Of a stretch of DNA of 38,345 bases, positions 34,563 to 38,345 are shown in pieces (within the stretch, counting starts at the first letter, position 1; each line of letters opens with the position of its first letter). The notes below the pieces were generated by a model. That model was not told where the DNA came from. It worked only from the letters and a program-made list of their open reading frames with translations, and made no database searches. The position numbers and the translations under genes were made by a program. The stretch lies in the NCBI RefSeq assembly GCF_900009145.1, contig NZ_LN889782.1, positions 342,607-380,951 of the forward strand. Reading direction: 5' to 3'. This DNA is from Planktothrix tepida PCC 9214 (GTDB lineage Bacteria; Cyanobacteriota; Cyanobacteriia; Cyanobacteriales; Microcoleaceae).

Positions 34563-36161
34563 ATGACCGCAGGAATTATCCTGGTTATATCTATCTTAGT
34601 TTTGGGAGGCGTGATTGCCACTGTCAGTGATCGCCTTGGAACGAAAGTTGGAAAGGCCAGGCTGAGTTTATTCAATCTACGCCCCCGCAACACTGCTATG
34701 GTCGTGACCATTGTAACGGGCAGTGTCCTTTCCGCATTGACATTAGGGATTTTATTTGCTTCGAGTAAACCTTTGCGTCGGGGTGTTTTTCAAATTGATA
34801 AAATCCAAACTCGACTCAATGACGCTCGTAAAGATTTAACTCGTGCTGAAGATGAAAGAAAACGAGTAGAAACGGATTTAGCCAAAGCCAGAGTTGAACT
34901 CAAAACCGCAATGGATCAGTTAAATGCGATTAATCAATCGCTACAAACAGCGCAATCACAAGCATTGCAAACAGCAAAAGAATTACAAAAAACTCAAAGT
35001 CGGTTGGGAGAACTTCAAAAACAATTGCAAGGAATTCAATCGGAAAAAACGGCAATGGAAGACGAATTGGCGCGAACCGAAAATCGCCTTCAGCAGGTCT
35101 TTCAACAAAAACAAAGTTTACAAGCAGAAATTTCCAAACTGAGAACGGAACGTCAAAATCTGATTCAACAACGAGAACAAGTTAAAGCTCAGATTCAAAC
35201 TCGTGATCGAGAAATTGCTAAACGCGCTCAAGAAATGAAACAGCAAGATCAAGAAATTGAGCAACAGGAAAAACGGATTACAGAACAGGATAAAATTATT
35301 GCTAAACGGGAATCTCGACTTCAAGAACTAGAGATAGAACAGGAAAAATTAGAAAAGCAAAAACAAGTTTTAGCTCATCAAGTTGAACTGGTTGAACGAG
35401 ATTTTCAACTCTTACGAGAAGGTAGTGTTGTCTTAGAAAGAGGAGAAGTTTTAGCCAGTGGATTAGTACATATTGATGATCCTAAAACGGCTCTACAAGC
35501 GATTAATACCCTTTTACAAAAAGCCAATGGTAAGGCCATTGAGGCGGTGCAATTAGGGAATACCAACGCCAATCAAGCCCAAGTCATTCAAATTACCAAA
35601 GCCGAAGTTGAAGAGTTAATGGATCAAATTGATGATGGTCGGGATTATGTGGTACAAATCATTTCCGCCGCAAATTTTTTAGTGGGTGAAACAAAAGTAG
35701 CTGTTTTTACAAAAGCTGAACCTAATCGCTTATTATTTACAACAGGAGAAATTATTGCGGGTACAACCTTTAATCCCTCAACTTTATCTAATGAACAATT
35801 ACGAAAACAACTGCAACAACTGTTAGATGCTTCTAGTTTTCGGGCGCGTTTTGTTGGGGTTGTTGATGGAACAGTGCAAATTGGGAATGATAGAATGGAT
35901 ACATTAATTCGTTTTTTTCAACAATTGCAAGAGCATAATCAACCCTTAGAAATTCAAGCGGTTGCCGCCGAAAATGCCTATACAATTGGGCCGTTACGAC
36001 TGGATTTATTAGCCCGTCGTAATGGAGAAGTAATCTTTAGTACCCGACAACAGGAACCCCTTAATAATACGAATGAATTGCTAAATCCATCAATTCCAGA
36101 ACAGAAGAATTTAGAAAATTCTCCCTCTCAACAAAATTCTATTCAACAGGACAAAAAATAA
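34563..36161 (+). CDS. DUF3084 coiled-coil membrane protein
   Basis: A 532-residue cyanobacterial protein. Two N-terminal membrane helices (AGIILVISILVLGGVIATV and MVVTIVTGSVLSALTLGILF) enclose a conserved GTKVGKARLSLFNLRPRNTA. Residues 80-285 are a very long coiled coil rich in Q, E, K and R. The rest is the globular DUF3084 domain (LLREGSVVLERGEVLASGLVH). The tail is Q/N-rich and disordered. Function is unknown. The next gene starts one base after its stop, a tight pairing I recall from other cyanobacteria. Confidence 0.9.
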   Translation: MTAGIILVISILVLGGVIATVSDRLGTKVGKARLSLFNLRPRNTAMVVTIVTGSVLSALTLGILFASSKPLRRGVFQIDKIQTRLNDARKDLTRAEDERKRVETDLAKARVELKTAMDQLNAINQSLQTAQSQALQTAKELQKTQSRLGELQKQLQGIQSEKTAMEDELARTENRLQQVFQQKQSLQAEISKLRTERQNLIQQREQVKAQIQTRDREIAKRAQEMKQQDQEIEQQEKRITEQDKIIAKRESRLQELEIEQEKLEKQKQVLAHQVELVERDFQLLREGSVVLERGEVLASGLVHIDDPKTALQAINTLLQKANGKAIEAVQLGNTNANQAQVIQITKAEVEELMDQIDDGRDYVVQIISAANFLVGETKVAVFTKAEPNRLLFTTGEIIAGTTFNPSTLSNEQLRKQLQQLLDASSFRARFVGVVDGTVQIGNDRMDTLIRFFQQLQEHNQPLEIQAVAAENAYTIGPLRLDLLARRNGEVIFSTRQQEPLNNTNELLNPSIPEQKNLENSPSQQNSIQQDKK

Positions 36162-36162
36162 G

Positions 36163-36555
36163 ATGATTTTAGGTTTTGATCCCGGTCGAGAAAAATGTGG
36201 AATTGCTGTGATGGGTCAAGATTCCCAGTTATATTATCATGAGGTAATTTTAGCATCGGATGTTCTTACAACAATTCAATCTCTTTGTCAACAATTTACG
36301 ATTGATACGGTAGTTATGGGAGATCAAACGACTTCAAAACTATGGAAACAAAAACTAACTGAAATTTTGCCGAAATCTCTATCTATTATTCAAGTTAATG
36401 AACGATATTCTACCTTAGAAGCGCGCGATCGCTATTGGCAACTGTATCCACCTAAAGGCTTAACTCGTTTAATTCCTAAAGGAATGCGAACTCCTCCCCG
36501 TCCGATTGATGATATTGTTGCGATTGTGTTAATCGAACGATATTTAAACCAGTAA
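36163..36555 (+). CDS. YqgF/RuvX-like RNase H-fold protein
   Basis: A 130-residue resolvase-like protein. The first acid is in MILGFDPGREKCGIAVMG, followed by the TVVMGDQTTSK strand, NERYSTLEARDRYW with a glutamate, and the final PPRPIDDIVAIVLIERYL with paired aspartates. This matches the RuvC/YqgF pattern, linked to Holliday junctions or 16S rRNA 5'-end maturation. It is not the canonical RuvX (which starts LGLDVGxKRIGVA), so the exact role is open. It is translationally close to the DUF3084 gene. Confidence 0.85.
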   Translation: MILGFDPGREKCGIAVMGQDSQLYYHEVILASDVLTTIQSLCQQFTIDTVVMGDQTTSKLWKQKLTEILPKSLSIIQVNERYSTLEARDRYWQLYPPKGLTRLIPKGMRTPPRPIDDIVAIVLIERYLNQ

Positions 36556-36591
36556 AGGGTGAGTCAAACCTAGAAAACCCACCCCTACTGT

Positions 36592-36987
36592 TCAACTTAA
36601 AGCATCAATTAACGCTTGAACTCGGACTTTAATTTCATCTCTAACTCGATGAAAGGTTTCTAACGGTTGTCCGTCGGGATCATCTAATTGCCAATCTTCA
36701 AAAACTTCTTGAATTACCCAATCTTCCGGTAAATTTACACCACAACCACACAGAGAAATCACCGCATCATAATCTTCCGCTTGGAAATTACTTAAAGGAT
36801 CAGAGGTTTGATTGCTAATATCAATTCCAATTTCATCCATCACTTGAATTGCTGTTGGATGAACCCGACTGGCTTCTAAACCGGAACTGGTAACAACTAT
36901 CTTTCCTTCCCCTAATGTTCTGGCAAATCCTTCCGCCATTTGAGAACGACAAGAATTTCTTTTACAAACAAACATTACTTTTTTCAT
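36592..36987 (-). CDS. arsC: Arsenate reductase, LMW-phosphatase fold
   Basis: It reduces arsenate to arsenite for export. With the ATG at 36987 (GGAG seven bases upstream) the protein has 131 residues. The P-loop is VCKRNSCRSQMAEG, with nucleophile Cys8 and Cys13. SLCGCGV supplies Cys80 and Cys82, the same positions as the catalytic cysteines described for the Synechocystis enzyme, which uses glutathione/glutaredoxin. An upstream in-frame TTG at 36993 is less likely. It is the last gene of the ars operon, 50 bases after arsH. Confidence 0.93.
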   Translation of the reverse strand: MKKVMFVCKRNSCRSQMAEGFARTLGEGKIVVTSSGLEASRVHPTAIQVMDEIGIDISNQTSDPLSNFQAEDYDAVISLCGCGVNLPEDWVIQEVFEDWQLDDPDGQPLETFHRVRDEIKVRVQALIDALS

Positions 36988-37036
36988 GTTCAATCTCCTA
37001 ATTGATAAATGTTAAAAACTCGAAAAGCTGAATCAT

Positions 37037-37705
37037 TTACATTCGATGAAGATGGACTCCATTAACCGTTTTGCTAATATCACTTAGGGTTTCTTGAATC
37101 CCTTTTTCTTTGCGTTCACTGTAACGGTCTGTGAGATAATCCACCTGATCTCGTAGTAATACCGTAAATTTGTAAAGCTCCTCCATAACATCAACAACCC
37201 GATCTCGATAAGGGGAATCTTTCATCGTCCCGTCTTCGTTAAATTCTTGGTAAGCTTTAGCCACTGAAGATTGATTGGGAATGGTGAACATTCGCATCCA
37301 ACAACCTAAAATTCTCAGGGTATTAACAGCATTAAAAGACTGGGAACCCCCACTCACTTGCATCACCGCTAATGTTCTCCCCTGAGTGGGTCTAACAGCC
37401 CCAATATTGAGCGGAATCCAATCAATTTGATTTTTCATAATCCCACTGATTTGACCATGCAATTCTGGACTTGACCAGACCTGTCCCTCAGACCACAAAC
37501 TCAGTTCACATAACTCCTGAACTTTAGGGTGAGTATCCGGTACACTTCCATAAATCGGTAATTCTCGCGGGTTAAAAAACCTGACTTCTGCACCCAATTC
37601 TTGAATAATTCGGGCAGCTTCTTCTGCTAATAAACGACTATAGGAACGCTCTCGCAAAGAACCGTATAAGAACAGAATTCGGGGTGGATGATCAAATTGA
37701 CTCAT
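37037..37705 (-). CDS. arsH: ArsH NADPH-dependent FMN reductase
   Basis: A 222-residue flavodoxin-like protein. [19 protein letters not shown] is the FMN phosphate loop. [23 protein letters not shown] and [23 protein letters not shown] are signature ArsH blocks. ArsH reduces quinones and can oxidise trivalent organoarsenicals; in Synechocystis it sits in the arsBHC operon. It starts four bases after the stop of the transporter gene, so translation is likely coupled. Confidence 0.96.
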   Translation of the reverse strand: MSQFDHPPRILFLYGSLRERSYSRLLAEEAARIIQELGAEVRFFNPRELPIYGSVPDTHPKVQELCELSLWSEGQVWSSPELHGQISGIMKNQIDWIPLNIGAVRPTQGRTLAVMQVSGGSQSFNAVNTLRILGCWMRMFTIPNQSSVAKAYQEFNEDGTMKDSPYRDRVVDVMEELYKFTVLLRDQVDYLTDRYSERKEKGIQETLSDISKTVNGVHLHRM

Positions 37706-37709
37706 TGAT

Positions 37710-38345
37710 TTAGACCTTTAAGCAACGAGGATCAAATAAGCTGGCTTTTTCCGGTTCTCTGGGAAACCAAAAGGCTGTTTTTTTACAAATTTCGACCAAC
37801 ATTAACATCATAGGAACCTCAATTAATACCCCCACAACCGTTGCTAAAGCCGCGCCAGAATTTAAACCAAATAAGGTTACGGCTGTGGCGATCGCAACTT
37901 CAAAATGATTACTCGCCCCAATTAATGCAGCAGGTGCGGCATCTTCATAGGACAGTTTCAATTTTAAAGCAGCCACATAGCTAATCAGAAAGATAAAATT
38001 GGTTTGGATGAATAACGGAACTGCAATCAACACAATATGCAAAGGATTATTAACAATTAATTCTCCTTTAAAAGCAAACAGTAAAACCAAAGTCATCAAG
38101 AGTGCAGAGATAGCAATGGGGCTTAAATAGTGCAGAAACTTTTGTTCAAACCATTGCTTACCCTTATTTTTTAAAATCCAATATCGGCTATACATTCCCG
38201 CAGCTAAAGGTAAGCCAACATAAATTAAAACCGATAGAAAAATTGTAGCCCAAGGAACCGTTAAGGAATGAAAAAGTAATAACTTGATGGGCTTCAGGTA
38301 TAATGAAGTATAGGCACTGATGGCAGATTTTACAAAAATTGAGAG
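37710..38345 (-). CDS. Acr3-type arsenite efflux transporter, 5' end outside window
   Basis: The C-terminal 211 residues of a bile-acid/arsenite permease. The frame is open to the right edge; the methionine at 38195 is internal. Visible pieces include [41 protein letters not shown] and the conserved [36 protein letters not shown], where Acr3 has A-S-N-N-F-E; here the second N is H. It pumps arsenite out across the plasma membrane. It is the upstream gene of the operon transporter-arsH-arsC, often named arsB in cyanobacteria. An ArsR repressor, if any, would be beyond the edge. Confidence 0.9.
   Translation of the reverse strand, partial: LSIFVKSAISAYTSLYLKPIKLLLFHSLTVPWATIFLSVLIYVGLPLAAGMYSRYWILKNKGKQWFEQKFLHYLSPIAISALLMTLVLLFAFKGELIVNNPLHIVLIAVPLFIQTNFIFLISYVAALKLKLSYEDAAPAALIGASNHFEVAIATAVTLFGLNSGAALATVVGVLIEVPMMLMLVEICKKTAFWFPREPEKASLFDPRCLKV

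Overview
The window is chromosomal DNA of a cyanobacterium. The evidence is a psbA gene for photosystem II D1, the nitrogen regulator NtcA, ferrochelatase with a chlorophyll-binding tail, ClpS1, a COP23-domain protein, and frequent HIP1 octamers (GCGATCGC). Abundant 15-bp palindromes of the type AGAAACCSGGTTTCT, short heptanucleotide tandem arrays and hairpin-type dispersed repeats suggest a filamentous Oscillatoriales-like genome such as Planktothrix or Oscillatoria. That last step is inference from repeat style. No phage, plasmid, CRISPR or rRNA signature was seen.

Layout: 0-5.5 kb has the 3' part of a COP23-domain gene, pyruvate kinase, tRNA-Thr(CGU) with a decayed inverted tRNA-like copy beside it, two small cyanobacterial proteins, an anti-sigma-type ATPase and an alpha/beta hydrolase. 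5.5-11.2 kb has psbA with promoter and terminator, a seven-bladed WD40 protein, an AI-2E/PerM-type membrane protein, and a two-gene operon of an SRPBCC protein and a zinc alcohol dehydrogenase. 11.3-16.2 kb is accessory DNA: a RelE-type toxin-antitoxin pair, a histidine-rich protein and a 940-residue coiled-coil/WD40 protein, the last two bracketed by blocks of palindromic repeats. 16.2-20.9 kb is the glutamate synthase large subunit, carrying a dispersed palindrome inserted in frame. 21.3-23.5 kb is a decayed patch: an orphan HicB-like gene, an internally deleted IS630-type element with terminal repeats, two Uma2 nuclease-like genes and fragments of both.

23.5-30.4 kb has clpS, a methyltransferase, hemH, a DUF4126 membrane protein, an exported FAD oxidoreductase, and a TerY-like VWA plus PP2C phosphatase pair. 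30.5-36.6 kb has two tandem-duplicated hexapeptide acetyltransferases, hisB, fabI, ntcA with an NtcA box upstream, and a DUF3084/YqgF-like pair. 36.6 kb to the end is an arsenic resistance operon transcribed leftward: Acr3-type efflux pump (cut by the window edge), arsH, and an arsenate reductase with the cysteine spacing of the Synechocystis enzyme.

Most genes are housekeeping and face both directions with little operon structure. The clearest functional links are the ars operon, SRPBCC-ADH, VWA-PP2C, DUF3084-YqgF, and ntcA with gltB, both of nitrogen assimilation though 13 kb apart. The least explained part is the 12.1-16.2 kb module.
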